From the NCBI RefSeq assembly GCF_000376565.1, contig NZ_BARG01000006.1:124001-188000 (forward strand): 64,000 nucleotides of DNA. Reading direction: 5' to 3'. Under the pieces are notes generated by a model. It did no database searches and was not told where the DNA came from. It was given only the letters and a program-made list of their open reading frames with translations. This DNA comes from Streptomyces hokutonensis (GTDB lineage: Bacteria > Actinomycetota > Actinomycetes > Streptomycetales > Streptomycetaceae). Numbering within the stretch: the first letter of the stretch is position 1; every line of letters starts with the position of its first letter. This document shows positions 52,748 to 62,684 of the stretch, one piece after another. The translations under genes and the position numbers were made by a program.

Positions 52748-54031
52748 TCAAGTCCCCCTCCGCCGATTCCCCCCACCACTGACCCCGTTCGGCCACAACC
52801 GCGGCCCCCGCTTCGCCGCGATGTCCTCGATCCACCCGAACGCCAGGATGGCCACCGCGATGAGCGGCCAGATCAGCAGGAACATCAGGAACGTGTCCGC
52901 CTTGTCGAGGAGGGCGGTCGCGCTGTCGCTCTCCATGAAGGGGAGGTTGTACAGCTGGTCGATGATCGGGACCGTGGCCATGATGAGGAGGTTGTGCCAC
53001 AGGTAGATCGTGACGGCGCGGTTGTTGGAGAGGGTGACCAGCTTGTCGAAGCGGGCCAGGCGGCCCGGCAACTCCTGCCAGGACGGGGCGTATTGGAGGA
53101 GGATCACCACGATCCCGAAGGACCACGTCGCCTGCGCCAGCGGGATGTCGTTCAAGTCCCAGCCGTCCGGGCCCAGATGACCCGACGCCCACCACAGGCC
53201 GAAGCCCATGACGACGGTCGCGGCCGACACCGCGAGATAGCGCGGGACCTCCCTCAGCTTCCCCTCGTGGTGGGCGAAGCCCAGGACCCAACAGCCGCCG
53301 TACACCGCGAAGTCGGAGACCGCGTTGCCCGTCTCGCCCGGGATCGTCACAAGGCCTGTGCCTACGACCGCCGTCAGCAGCAAAGGCGCCAGCAGCGTCG
53401 CCCACGGAACACGCCGGAACGCCCACAGCAGCAGCGGTGACGCGATCACGAACCACAGATACGCCCGCAGGTACCAGAGCGGGCCCGCCGCCTGGTCCGC
53501 CCACGTGCTCTCCAACAGGCCCGATTCGGAGCCCAGATGCTCGGGGTACGGCGGTGCGCCGAACGGCACGAGGTAGTCGAAGACCTTTGCCGCACCCCAC
53601 CAAGTGCCGCCCAGGTCGGGGTCCTTGAGCGGATTCCAGCCCATGGCGAACATCAGCACCAGGACCACCGCGCTGAACGCCCAGAGCGGGGGCAGCAGTC
53701 GCCGTAGCCGGCCCTTGATCACGCCCAGCGCGGGACGGTTCAGCGAGCGGGCCATCAGGGAACCCGCGAGCGCGAACATCACGCCCATGGACGGGAACAG
53801 GACCGACAGCCAGGCCCAGCCGAAGAGGTGGTAGACGACCACCCGGACGAGGGCGATCGAGCGGAGGAGGTCGAGGTAGCGGTCCCGGCCGCCGCCGCCC
53901 GCCTTGGGCTTCGCTGGCTCCGGTCCCGGCGCCAACTCCGGTTCCTGTTGGCGCTGTTGGGGAATCCCGTAGGCCGGCGTCGACTCGGGGCCCGTACCCG
54001 TCCCCGCCGTGTATCCGTGTCCGTGCGTCAT
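52748..54031 (-). CDS. acyltransferase family 3 membrane protein
   Basis: A 427-residue protein with a Pro/Gln-rich N-terminus and about ten membrane helices. The catalytic histidine of the family is His68 in VVVYHLFGWAW. It overlaps matB by 4 bases (ATGA), so it is part of the same operon. In staphylococci IcaC, an acyltransferase 3 protein, is proposed to O-succinylate PNAG; a matching role here is inference. Confidence 0.9.
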   Translation of the reverse strand: MTHGHGYTAGTGTGPESTPAYGIPQQRQQEPELAPGPEPAKPKAGGGGRDRYLDLLRSIALVRVVVYHLFGWAWLSVLFPSMGVMFALAGSLMARSLNRPALGVIKGRLRRLLPPLWAFSAVVLVLMFAMGWNPLKDPDLGGTWWGAAKVFDYLVPFGAPPYPEHLGSESGLLESTWADQAAGPLWYLRAYLWFVIASPLLLWAFRRVPWATLLAPLLLTAVVGTGLVTIPGETGNAVSDFAVYGGCWVLGFAHHEGKLREVPRYLAVSAATVVMGFGLWWASGHLGPDGWDLNDIPLAQATWSFGIVVILLQYAPSWQELPGRLARFDKLVTLSNNRAVTIYLWHNLLIMATVPIIDQLYNLPFMESDSATALLDKADTFLMFLLIWPLIAVAILAFGWIEDIAAKRGPRLWPNGVSGGGNRRRGT

Positions 54032-56262
54032 GCCACAGTCCTCCGATCGTCACTGCCACTGCGGCTGCGCTGGGTCGGTACCGGACCGCCGGGTGCCTCC
54101 ACGACTCCCGTGCGCCGCAGCTTCTGCCAGCGCAGGCGGCCTCCGGTGAGTGCGGTGATCCAGGACTGGAGCAGTACGACGTACATGAGTTGGCGGTAGA
54201 GGATCTGTTGCAGGGGCAGCGAGACCAGGTGGGTCATGCGTTCGCGGTCCAGGCGGAAGGCGTACGCCGCGCAGAACGCCTGGATGGCGAGGACGCCCAG
54301 CCAGGCCAGGAACGTCTTCTCCGTCGGGCCGAACACCAGCCCGTAGAGCAGGAACACGTCGATCAGCGGGGCCAGGATGGGGGCGACGACCATGAAGAGG
54401 GCCACCAGCGGGAGGCCGACCCTGCCGAAGCGGCCGGACGGGCCGCGGTCGAGCAGCGCGCCCCGGTGTTTCCAGATCGCCTGCATCGTGCCGTAGGACC
54501 AGCGATAGCGCTGGGACCACAACTGCTGGACCGTTTCCGGGGCTTCGGTCCACGCACGGGCCTTCTCGGCGTACACCACCCGCCAACCGTCCCTGTGGAT
54601 CGCCATCGTGATGTCGGTGTCCTCGGCGAGCGTGTCGTCGCTCATGCCGCCGACCCGCTCCAGCGCGCTTCTCCTGAAGGCCCCCACGGCGCCCGGGATC
54701 GTCGGCATGCAGCGGAGGATGTCGTACATCCGTCGGTCGAGGTTGAAGCCCATCACGTACTCGATGTGCTGCCAGGCGCCGATCAGCGAATCCCGGTTGC
54801 CCACCTTCGCGTTGCCCGCCACCGCGCCCACGCGCGGGTCGCCGAAGGGCTGGACCAGCTCCCGTACGGTGGCCGGTTCGAAGACCGTGTCGCCGTCCAT
54901 CATCACGACGAGGTCGTGACTGGCGTTCGCCAGGCCGCGGTTGAGGGCGGCGGGCTTGCCCGCGTTGTGCTGGCGTACGACCCGGACGTTCGGGAGGTCC
55001 ATCGCCTCGACGATTCTCGCCGTGCCGTCCGCCGAGCCGTCGTCGACGACGATCACCTCGACGGGATGCTCGCTCGCCATCAGTGAACGGACCGTGTTCT
55101 CAATGCACTTGGCCTCGTTGTACGCCGGGACGAGGACCGTGACCGGTTCGGTGACCGGCGGGCCCCAGGCGAAGTCCTTGCGGCGGACCCGGCGGGCGTG
55201 GAGCACGGAGAGCAGCAGCATCAGCACGAAGCGGGCGATGACGAGGGAGCCGGTGATCGCGAGTCCGACCACCAGGATGTCGGTGATGTTGTCCGAGGCC
55301 TGGACCAGGAAGATCCACGCCTTGCCCTTCCACAGGTTCAGGCCGGTCACCGGGGTGAGCGCGCTGGGCGCGCCGAGGGCCTCGGTGAGGTTGTCGAACC
55401 GGTAGCCCTTGGCCTGCATCTCCGGCAGGAACTTGTCGAGCGCCTGCACGGTCTGGTGGCGGTCGCCGCCGGAGTCGTGCATGAGGACGATCGCGCCCTT
55501 GCCGGCGCGCGGGGTGGCATTGCTGATGATCTTCGCGACGCCGGGCTTCTGCCAGTCCTCGCTGTCCGTGTTGTTGACGGCGGTGATGTAGCCGCGGGTG
55601 CCGATGTACTCGGTCACCGGCCAGGACAGGTTGTCCATCGCGTCGGCGGAGGAGGAGTACGGCGGCCGGAACAGCGAGGTCCGGATGCCGGCCGCGCCGG
55701 TGATCGCGAGCTGGGTCTGCGACAGCTCCCAGTCGATGCGCTTCTTCGACTGGAAGGAGAGGTCGGGGTGGCTGAAGGTGTGCACGCCGACCTCGTTGCC
55801 CTCGTCCACGATGCGTTTGACCAGCTCCGGGTAGCGCGAGGTCATGGTGCCGGTGACGAAGAAGACGCCGTGCGCGTGATGCTTCTTCAGCACGTCCAGG
55901 ACCTTGGGGGTCCAGGTCGGGTCGGGGCCGTCGTCGAAGGTGAGGACGATGTCGCGGTCCGGCACGTCCAGACTCGTCGTACGGCCGCTGCGGGTGTCGA
56001 TGACCGGGCCGCCGTCGAGGATCTTCTCCGGCACCTTGTTGGTGGCCGCCTCGGGGCGGATGCGGTGGTCGGCGAGGATCTCGCTGTGCACATAGCCGCG
56101 CAGCATCAGCATCGCGAGCATCGCGACGAGGAGCAGCACCGGCAGCAGGAACCGCATGGAGAGGCGGCGCCGCCGGGAGCCGCGAGCGGCTTTGGGCATG
56201 CCTCCGTGACGGCCGCCCGGGGCCGTGTTCGTGGCTGCGGGGCGGCGGTTGTGCGATGCCAT
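54028..56262 (-). CDS. matB: bifunctional polysaccharide deacetylase/glycosyltransferase MatB
   Basis: A 744-residue membrane protein. A helix at about 37-55 is followed by a NodB deacetylase (Asp110-Asp111 in TFDDGPDPTW, His161 and His165 in VHTFSHPDLS, RPPYSSS). A further helix pair leads to a GT2 domain of the PgaC/IcaA type (VIVVDDGSADGT, MMDGDT, LAEDTDITMA, QRYRW) and C-terminal helices. It fuses the polymerase and N-deacetylase of PNAG systems. matAB of S. coelicolor/S. lividans makes PNAG for pellet formation. ATG overlaps the matA stop by one base. Confidence 0.92.
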   Translation of the reverse strand: MASHNRRPAATNTAPGGRHGGMPKAARGSRRRRLSMRFLLPVLLLVAMLAMLMLRGYVHSEILADHRIRPEAATNKVPEKILDGGPVIDTRSGRTTSLDVPDRDIVLTFDDGPDPTWTPKVLDVLKKHHAHGVFFVTGTMTSRYPELVKRIVDEGNEVGVHTFSHPDLSFQSKKRIDWELSQTQLAITGAAGIRTSLFRPPYSSSADAMDNLSWPVTEYIGTRGYITAVNNTDSEDWQKPGVAKIISNATPRAGKGAIVLMHDSGGDRHQTVQALDKFLPEMQAKGYRFDNLTEALGAPSALTPVTGLNLWKGKAWIFLVQASDNITDILVVGLAITGSLVIARFVLMLLLSVLHARRVRRKDFAWGPPVTEPVTVLVPAYNEAKCIENTVRSLMASEHPVEVIVVDDGSADGTARIVEAMDLPNVRVVRQHNAGKPAALNRGLANASHDLVVMMDGDTVFEPATVRELVQPFGDPRVGAVAGNAKVGNRDSLIGAWQHIEYVMGFNLDRRMYDILRCMPTIPGAVGAFRRSALERVGGMSDDTLAEDTDITMAIHRDGWRVVYAEKARAWTEAPETVQQLWSQRYRWSYGTMQAIWKHRGALLDRGPSGRFGRVGLPLVALFMVVAPILAPLIDVFLLYGLVFGPTEKTFLAWLGVLAIQAFCAAYAFRLDRERMTHLVSLPLQQILYRQLMYVVLLQSWITALTGGRLRWQKLRRTGVVEAPGGPVPTQRSRSGSDDRRTVA

Positions 56263-57374
56263 CAGACGATGTGCTCCGGGGTCGTGGACGGGGCCGGTGC
56301 CGGTGCCGGTTCGGAGGGCGCGGCCGGTCCCTGTGCCACGGGCGACGGCGAGTTCGGGGCGTCGGCGACCGTGCCGGTGCCCGCCGTCGGGGTCGGGGTC
56401 GGCGTCGTCGGCTGCGCCGGGGAACTCGTACCGCCCGTCGGCGTGCTCGGGCCGGCGGACGGGGTGTCCTGCGGATGCGAGGGCTGTACGACGGGATTGC
56501 TCACGGTCCCGCCGACCGGCGCCGACGATGTCCTGCTCGTGGACGGCTTGGGAGACGCGGATGTACTCGCCTTACTGCCAGGGGCCTTGGACGCGCCGCT
56601 CGCGCTCGCACTGGCGCCCGGCGACGGTGTCGTACCGTCGCTCGCCGTCGGGATGTTCCCCGGCTGCACGCTGCCGCCGCCACCGGACGGCCGGCCCGAC
56701 TCGGCGGGCAGCGGCGAGGTGTCGACCTTGCTCGCGGGCGGGTCGTCCTTCTGCCCCGGCACCGGGAGCCAGGGCGCGTCGGAACTGCCGGACAGCAGCG
56801 TGGCGACGATGACGACGGCGTAGACCGCGCAGGCGATGCCGACGGCCATGCCGATCCGGCGGTACCTACGGCTGCGGCGCCCGGACTCGTCGACGAAGAC
56901 GGGCCCGTCGGAGCCGTCTTGACCGGCGCCCTTCGCGGCCGGATCGCCGTCCAACTCCTCGGCGGGACCGTCGAGTTGGACGGTCACCTCGTCGGGGTCG
57001 TTCGCCGCGGGTGTGCCCCAGGGGTCGGCCAGGGCACCGGAAGGCCCGATGGGCGGACCGGCCGGCGGACCGGTGAGCGGTCCTGCCGGTCCCTTGCGTA
57101 CTCCCTTGGGCACGACGGGCCAGGACGACCCCGGCGGTCCGGACGACGGGGACGACTCGGTCCGTATACGACCGGCGGCATGACTGGCATGACCGCTGTG
57201 GCGGCCGTGCCGGCCGCCCTCAAGGATCTCCGAGCGTCCGGCCGTTCCGGCTGCTCCGGTCTCCGGGAACGCCTGGGCCTCTCCGCCTACGACCGGTACG
57301 TCTCTGGTCGCGGATGCAGCCTGGGGCCATTCCGGTTGGGCGTCTTCCCGCCACTTTTCCACGCGCACGCACAT
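56262..57374 (-). CDS. matA: MatA, membrane-anchored protein of the PNAG locus
   Basis: A protein of about 370 residues: a Pro/Gly-rich cytoplasmic N-terminus, one membrane helix (IGMAVGIACAVYAVVIVATL) and a long Ser/Thr/Pro/Ala-rich extracytoplasmic tail. No enzymatic motif is visible. The name rests on its position directly before matB. ATG at 57374 follows GTGGGGGG; ATG/GTG alternatives exist upstream. Confidence 0.8.
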   Translation of the reverse strand: MCVRVEKWREDAQPEWPQAASATRDVPVVGGEAQAFPETGAAGTAGRSEILEGGRHGRHSGHASHAAGRIRTESSPSSGPPGSSWPVVPKGVRKGPAGPLTGPPAGPPIGPSGALADPWGTPAANDPDEVTVQLDGPAEELDGDPAAKGAGQDGSDGPVFVDESGRRSRRYRRIGMAVGIACAVYAVVIVATLLSGSSDAPWLPVPGQKDDPPASKVDTSPLPAESGRPSGGGGSVQPGNIPTASDGTTPSPGASASASGASKAPGSKASTSASPKPSTSRTSSAPVGGTVSNPVVQPSHPQDTPSAGPSTPTGGTSSPAQPTTPTPTPTAGTGTVADAPNSPSPVAQGPAAPSEPAPAPAPSTTPEHIV

Positions 57375-57527
57375 CCCCCCACGGAACTGTTCGGGGCGCG
57401 CGGACGACCCTGAGCACACGCCGTCGAACCGGGCCCCCACCCGGTCCACGCGCCCCCCTTACCACACCGTGCTCAGGCCCCCGAAGGTAGCGCAACGGAA
57501 CCTCACATGTACTGGGATGCGTAATTT

Positions 57528-58496
57528 CTACGTCTTTAGCATGTCCACGTCCATGGCTGGAATCCATCCATCAACGGGCCGACGCAGCCACCCCTCGGCG
57601 CTGCCGATCTCCACCGCAGCCCGTCGAAGCGCGTCGAATCCGGGGTGCACCAGCCCCTTTCGCCACACGAGCGACACGGGGGACAAGGGCACCGGCTTCA
57701 CCAGGGGCCGCAACACGGTCCGCCGCATGGCCGGAAAGTCCACTACGGCAAGAATCGGGTTCCGCGTCCGGCCCATCACCCGTTCGAATTCCTCTTCCCC
57801 TACGGCCATCGGTGCGGGCGCCGCAACCTCGATGTCACGCCCCTCGAACAACCGCCGCGCGAGATCCGTCCACTCCGGGGTACGCGGATTCCCGGCCCCC
57901 GCGTACACGGCCTCCCCCTTGAGCGCGTCCACCGGCACCTCGGCGAGCTCCGCCAGCCGGTGGTCCTCGGGCAATACAACCGCCATCGGCTCGTACCGCA
58001 CGAGTCGATGGTCGAGCCCGCTCCGCAGCGCCCGGTCGAGCCCGGCGAACCTCCCGAACGACACGTCGAGCCGCCCCGCCAGCAACTCCCCCGCCGCACC
58101 CGTCAGTCCACTCTCGTAGCGGGCCATCAGCTCCTGTTCCGGGGCGAGTTCACGGGCCCGGTGCAGCACCCGGCGCGCGGTGCCCAGCCCCGGCGAGTTC
58201 AGATCCACGAGCAGCGGCCGGGCCTGCCGGAACGCGGCGAGCAACTCGTCCTGCGCGGCGAGCACTTGCCGGGCGTACGGCACCAGCCGCGCACCGTCCG
58301 CCGTCAGCGTCACCTGCCGGGTGGTCCGCACGAACAGCTCGGCGCCCAACTCCCGCTCCAGCCGCCGCACATCACGACTCAGCGCCTGCTGAGCGACGTA
58401 GAGCCGGGTGGCGGCGCGGGTGAAGTGCAGCTCCTCGGCGACGGCGAGGAAGGCGCGGAGGAGTCGGGGGTCCACGTGGGCCGGTGTCCAGGACAT
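57528..58496 (-). CDS. LysR-family transcriptional regulator
   Basis: A 322-residue protein with the LysR winged helix (LLRAFLAVAEELHFTRAATR, YVAQQALSRDVRRLERELGA) and a two-lobed effector domain. It is divergent from an MFS gene 84 bp away, the classical layout for regulator and target. Confidence 0.94.
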   Translation of the reverse strand: MSWTPAHVDPRLLRAFLAVAEELHFTRAATRLYVAQQALSRDVRRLERELGAELFVRTTRQVTLTADGARLVPYARQVLAAQDELLAAFRQARPLLVDLNSPGLGTARRVLHRARELAPEQELMARYESGLTGAAGELLAGRLDVSFGRFAGLDRALRSGLDHRLVRYEPMAVVLPEDHRLAELAEVPVDALKGEAVYAGAGNPRTPEWTDLARRLFEGRDIEVAAPAPMAVGEEEFERVMGRTRNPILAVVDFPAMRRTVLRPLVKPVPLSPVSLVWRKGLVHPGFDALRRAAVEIGSAEGWLRRPVDGWIPAMDVDMLKT

Positions 58497-58580
58497 CCGG
58501 CGAACTTACAACGCAGGTGCGTGAATCGGCGCGGAACAAGTGTTGGACCCCTTGATCGTCCGGGGGTGACGGTGGGACAC

Positions 58581-59765
58581 ATGTACCGCCGCCTCTTCTC
58601 CCTCCCCGGCACCCGCGCCTTCACCGCCGGGAACCTGATCGCCCGTCTCCCCGCGGGCATGTTCAGCGTGAGCGCGGTCGTGATGATCGCCGGTTCACGG
58701 GGCTCGTACGCCCTCGCCGGCGCCGTCACCGCGACCGGCCTCGCGGCGACGGCACTCGCCGGCCCGTGGATCGCGCGCCTGACGGACCGCCACGGCCAGT
58801 CCCGAACGGCCGTACCGGCAACGGTGGTCGCGGTCCTGGGCTCTGTCTCGCTCCTCCTCTGCGTGCGCTACGGCGCCCCCGACTGGACCCTGTTCGCCGC
58901 GTACGCGGCCACCGCGACGACCCCCAACACCGGCGGCATGTCCCGCGCCCGCTGGGCCCATCTGCTCGCCGGTGACACCGAGGCCCTGCACACCGCGAAC
59001 TCCTTCGAGCAGGCGGCCGACGAGCTGTGCTTCATGCTGGGCCCGGCGCTGGCGGCGTTCCTGTGCGGCACGTTCTTCCCGGAGGCGGGGACGCTGACCG
59101 GGGCGGTGCTACTGCTCACCGGCATCCTCATCTTCACGGCGCAGCGTTCGACGGAACCACCACCGAGACCGACCCCGAAGGGCGCCCCGCCCTTGCGCGT
59201 GCCCGGCATCCCTCCCCTCCTCGCCGGTTTCGTGGCGACGGGCGCGGTGTTCGGTTCGATGGAGGTCGCCACGCTCGCGTACGCGAACGCGACGGGTCAC
59301 CGTGCGGTGGGCGGTGCGGTGTTGGCACTCCAGGCGGCCGGCTCGTGCGTGGCGGGCCTGCTGTACGGGAGGCTGAAACCGGCGGGGGCACCCGAACTCC
59401 GGCTGTGGTGGTGCCTGTTGGCGATGAGCGGCCTGATGACCCTGCCGCTGCTTGCCACCACGGCACTCGGTTCCCTCCCGGCGCTGGCGGCGGCCTTGCT
59501 GGTGGCAGGCATGGCAACGGCCCCGACGATGGTCACCGCGATGACGCTGCTCCAACACCGCACACCGGAAGGCCGGTTGAACGAGGGCATGAGCCTGGCG
59601 GTGACGGGCCTGCTGCTGGGGATCGCGTGCGGTTCGGCGGCGGGTGGCTGGACAGCGGACCACGCATCGCCGACGGCGGGCTTCGCGGTACCGGTCGCGG
59701 CAGCGGCTACGGCGCTGCTGACAGCGGTATCGGGCAGGGCGGCCTCCAGGGCGACTGCGGTCTAA
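58581..59765 (+). CDS. MFS transporter
   Basis: A 394-residue protein with 12 predicted helices; the first motif A loop reads ARLTDRHGQSRTAVP. ATG 58581 is chosen, with GGTGGG upstream; GTG 58566 is in frame. It is probably an efflux pump under the divergent LysR protein. The last four bases overlap the convergent GNAT gene. Confidence 0.9.
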   Translation: MYRRLFSLPGTRAFTAGNLIARLPAGMFSVSAVVMIAGSRGSYALAGAVTATGLAATALAGPWIARLTDRHGQSRTAVPATVVAVLGSVSLLLCVRYGAPDWTLFAAYAATATTPNTGGMSRARWAHLLAGDTEALHTANSFEQAADELCFMLGPALAAFLCGTFFPEAGTLTGAVLLLTGILIFTAQRSTEPPPRPTPKGAPPLRVPGIPPLLAGFVATGAVFGSMEVATLAYANATGHRAVGGAVLALQAAGSCVAGLLYGRLKPAGAPELRLWWCLLAMSGLMTLPLLATTALGSLPALAAALLVAGMATAPTMVTAMTLLQHRTPEGRLNEGMSLAVTGLLLGIACGSAAGGWTADHASPTAGFAVPVAAAATALLTAVSGRAASRATAV

Positions 59766-60250
59766 CGCTGCACGCTCTTCGACAGATACATGGACGCCAC
59801 GTCATAACCATTGCGCCGATACAGGGCGATGGCCGCCTCGTTGCTCCCGACGACGTTCAGGCCGAGCGATGTCCTGCCCTCGCGGGCGACGAGTTCCTCG
59901 GCGGCGTGGAGGATGGCGGATCCGTAGCCGCGGCGCCGGAACGGGGCGAGAACGTTGATGTCGTAGAGCCAGGCCGAATCCGCGGTGCCCGCGGCCTGGC
60001 GCGGGTCCGGACCGATCCACGCGTTGCCCACGACCTCGCCCGAACCGTTCTCCGCCACCACGAGATGGTGACCGGCCGTGTCGCGCCCGTCCGGGAGGAA
60101 CTGGGCGGTGCCCTGCCGGGTCCGCTCCCACGCCAGCTCCTGCGGCATGAACTTGCCGAGTTCACGGGCCGTCTCGGCTTCACGGTGCTCGGTCGCCGCG
60201 TCGTACTCCGACGGCGTCATTTTCCGCAAGGTCACCTTCTGCGCGTCCAT
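59762..60250 (-). CDS. GNAT-family N-acetyltransferase
   Basis: A 162-residue acetyltransferase. The acetyl-CoA loop is RRRGYGSAI (motif A, after LYDINVLAPFR), and LNVVGSNEAAIALYRRNGYD is motif B. Substrate is unknown. Confidence 0.93.
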   Translation of the reverse strand: MDAQKVTLRKMTPSEYDAATEHREAETARELGKFMPQELAWERTRQGTAQFLPDGRDTAGHHLVVAENGSGEVVGNAWIGPDPRQAAGTADSAWLYDINVLAPFRRRGYGSAILHAAEELVAREGRTSLGLNVVGSNEAAIALYRRNGYDVASMYLSKSVQR

Positions 60251-60324
60251 ACCGCCCTATTCAACCGGTCGCCGACGCCGACGACACCACGCTCCCGGTC
60301 CCGGCCCGTTCAGCCCTCCGTTCA

Positions 60325-60338
60325 TCGAATCGCTTGCG
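60325..60338. promoter_or_regulatory. second, weaker LacI-type operator
   Basis: TCGAATCGCTTGCG differs at four positions from the perfect operator at 60393-60406 and lies 68 bp upstream of it, a spacing that permits looping. Confidence 0.35.
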
Positions 60339-60357
60339 CCAATCTCCGCCTAACCCA

Positions 60358-60386
60358 TTGACGCACCAGCACCGCCTACATACGTT
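60358..60386 (+). promoter_or_regulatory. promoter of the ABC-GH31 operon
   Basis: TTGACG (60358-60363), 17 bases, TACGTT (60381-60386): a good vegetative promoter. Transcription should start at about 60393, the first base of the palindromic operator. Confidence 0.7.
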
Positions 60387-60392
60387 CCTCCA

Positions 60393-60406
60393 TCGAAGCG
60401 CTTCGA
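60393..60406. promoter_or_regulatory. LacI-family operator TCGAAGCGCTTCGA
   Basis: A perfect 14-bp palindrome with the GAAGCGCTTC core typical of LacI/CebR-type sugar repressors, overlapping the predicted start point and 30 bases before the binding protein gene. The repressor gene is not in the window. Confidence 0.8.
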
Positions 60407-60435
60407 CACCCATCCGACTCCCCCGGAGGCCCTGG

Positions 60436-61728
60436 ATGTTGACGACCCGAAGGCGAACGATGACGGCTGCGGTGATCGTGACGGGAGCCCTGCTCCTCAC
60501 GTCCTGCGGCAGTTCGGACAGTGGTAGTTCGGACGGCAAGACCCTGAAGCTCTGGCACTACGAGGGCCCCGACAGTGCGATGGGCGTGGCCTGGAACGAG
60601 GCCATCAAGGAGTTCAAGGCCCAGCATCCGGGCGTGAAGGTGAAGTTCGAGGAGAAGGGCTTCGAGCAGATCCAGAAGACGGCCCCGATGGTCCTCAACT
60701 CCTCGGACGCACCGGACGTCATGGAGTACAACAAGGGCAACGCGACCGCCGGCCTGCTCTCCAAGCAGGGCCTGCTCACCGACCTCACCGCCGAGGCGAC
60801 GAAACGCGGCTGGGACAAGAAGATCCCCGCGAGCGTCGGCACCACGGACCTGTACGACACCAACGGAGTGATGGGCTCCGGCAAGTGGTACGGCGTCACC
60901 GACTACGGCGAGTACACGATGGTCTACTACAACAAGGACCTCTTCAAGAAGTACAAGATCGCCGAGCCGAAGACGTTCGACGAACTCACCGCCGCCATGG
61001 ACCAGTTCGCGGCGAAGGGCGTCACTCCGCTCGCCAACGCGGGCGCCGAGTACCCGGCCCAGCAGTACCTCTACCAGCTAGCCCTCTCGAAGGCCGACCG
61101 CGCCTGGGTCGACAAGTACGAGCTGTACAAGGGCAAGACGGACTTCCACGACCCGGCCTGGACCTACGCGGCGACCACCTTCGCCGACTGGGTGAAGAAG
61201 GGCTACATCGCCAAGACCTCCAGCTCCACCAAGGCCGAGGACGCCGGTGTCTCCTGGATCCAGGGCAAGGCGCCGATCCTGTTCTCCGGCAGCTGGTGGT
61301 ACGGCCGCTTCCAGACGGAGGCCAAGTTCGACTGGGGCACGACCCTGTGGCCCGGCTCGAACCTCACCCTCGGCTCCGGCGGCAACATCTGGGTCGTCCC
61401 CAAGGGCGCCAAGAACAAGGAACTCGCCTACGACTTCATCGACATCACCCTGTCGAAGAAGATCCAGAACCTGATGGGCAACAAGGGCGGCATCCCGGTC
61501 GCGGCCGACACCTCCGCGATCACCGACCCCAAGTCCAAGGAACTCATCGCCAACTTCAACACCCTCACGGCCCGCGACGGCCTGGCCTTCTACCCGGACT
61601 GGCCGGTCCCCGGCTTCTACGACGTCCTCGTCTCCGAGACCCAGAAGCTGATCACCAGCAGCGAGAAACCGGACGCCTATCTCAGCAACCTGCAGAAGGC
61701 GTACGACAAGGGCGTTCCGTCGACATGA
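60436..61728 (+). CDS. sugar-binding lipoprotein of ABC transporter
   Basis: A 430-residue family 1 solute-binding protein. Lipobox LLTSC gives Cys24. The mature part has LKLWHYEGPDSAMGVAWNEA and PDVMEYNKGNATAG. GGAGG precedes ATG 60436. As the operon ends in a GH31 enzyme of alpha-xylosidase type, an alpha-xylosyl or alpha-glucosyl oligosaccharide is the likely ligand. Confidence 0.94.
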   Translation: MLTTRRRTMTAAVIVTGALLLTSCGSSDSGSSDGKTLKLWHYEGPDSAMGVAWNEAIKEFKAQHPGVKVKFEEKGFEQIQKTAPMVLNSSDAPDVMEYNKGNATAGLLSKQGLLTDLTAEATKRGWDKKIPASVGTTDLYDTNGVMGSGKWYGVTDYGEYTMVYYNKDLFKKYKIAEPKTFDELTAAMDQFAAKGVTPLANAGAEYPAQQYLYQLALSKADRAWVDKYELYKGKTDFHDPAWTYAATTFADWVKKGYIAKTSSSTKAEDAGVSWIQGKAPILFSGSWWYGRFQTEAKFDWGTTLWPGSNLTLGSGGNIWVVPKGAKNKELAYDFIDITLSKKIQNLMGNKGGIPVAADTSAITDPKSKELIANFNTLTARDGLAFYPDWPVPGFYDVLVSETQKLITSSEKPDAYLSNLQKAYDKGVPST

Positions 61729-62684
61729 CGGTCACCGTCGAGAAGGGCGCGCGGGCCGGCACCAGGCACCACACCACCGGCCCGCACCGCCCTCGCCCCC
61801 GCAACTCGTACGCCCTGTTCCTGCTCCCCGGCGCCCTCGCCGCGCTCGCCGTGATCGTCGTCCCGTTCCTGATGAACACGGCCGTGAGCTTCACGAGTTG
61901 GCAGGGCATCGGCGACCCCAAGTGGACCGGCCTCACCAACTACCGTGACCTGCTGGACGATGCGGAGTTCTGGGCGTCCTTCCGGCACAGCCTGTTCATG
62001 GTCGTCGCGATGGCCGCCGTACCGACGATCGTCGGACTCGTCCTGGCCGCCGCCCTGTTCGACTACATCGGCAAGCACTTCGGCAGCCGGATCGCCTCGG
62101 TCCTCCGCGCCTGCTTCTATCTCCCGCAGGTGCTCCCGATCGCGGTCGCCGGCATCGTCTGGAGCTGGATCCTCGCCCCCGACAACGGCACCCTCAACAC
62201 CCTGCTGAAAGCAGTCGGGTTGGGCTCCTGGCAGCAGGACTGGCTCGGCGACCCGGACATCGCGCTCTACAGCGTCATGGGCGTCATGGTCTGGGTCCAA
62301 CTCGGCTTCCCGCTCGTGGTGTTCATGGCCGGCCTGCAACGCGTCGACCCCCAGCTCTACGAGGCCGCCGAACTGGACGGCGCCGGCTGGTGGCGCCGCT
62401 TCTGGCACATCACGCTGCCGCAGATCCGCCCCGAGATCTATGTCGTCCTCACCTGGTGCACGATCGCCGCGCTCAAGGTGTTCGGCGCGGTGTACGTCCT
62501 CACGAAGGGCGGCCCGGGCGGTGCGACCGACGTGCCCTCCTACTTCTCCTTCACCACGTTCTTCGAGAAGACCCAGGTCGGCTACGGAGCAGCGATATCA
62601 ACGGTGTTGACCGTGATCATCCTCGTGCTCTCCCTCGCCTTCCTGAAACTCCAGACCCGCGCGGAGGAAGGTGACCGCGCATGA
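61725..62684 (+). CDS. sugar ABC transporter permease (MalF type)
   Basis: A 319-residue permease with six helices and the EAAELDGAGWWRRFWHITLP docking loop. ATG overlaps the lipoprotein stop (ATGA). Confidence 0.95.
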   Translation: MTVTVEKGARAGTRHHTTGPHRPRPRNSYALFLLPGALAALAVIVVPFLMNTAVSFTSWQGIGDPKWTGLTNYRDLLDDAEFWASFRHSLFMVVAMAAVPTIVGLVLAAALFDYIGKHFGSRIASVLRACFYLPQVLPIAVAGIVWSWILAPDNGTLNTLLKAVGLGSWQQDWLGDPDIALYSVMGVMVWVQLGFPLVVFMAGLQRVDPQLYEAAELDGAGWWRRFWHITLPQIRPEIYVVLTWCTIAALKVFGAVYVLTKGGPGGATDVPSYFSFTTFFEKTQVGYGAAISTVLTVIILVLSLAFLKLQTRAEEGDRA

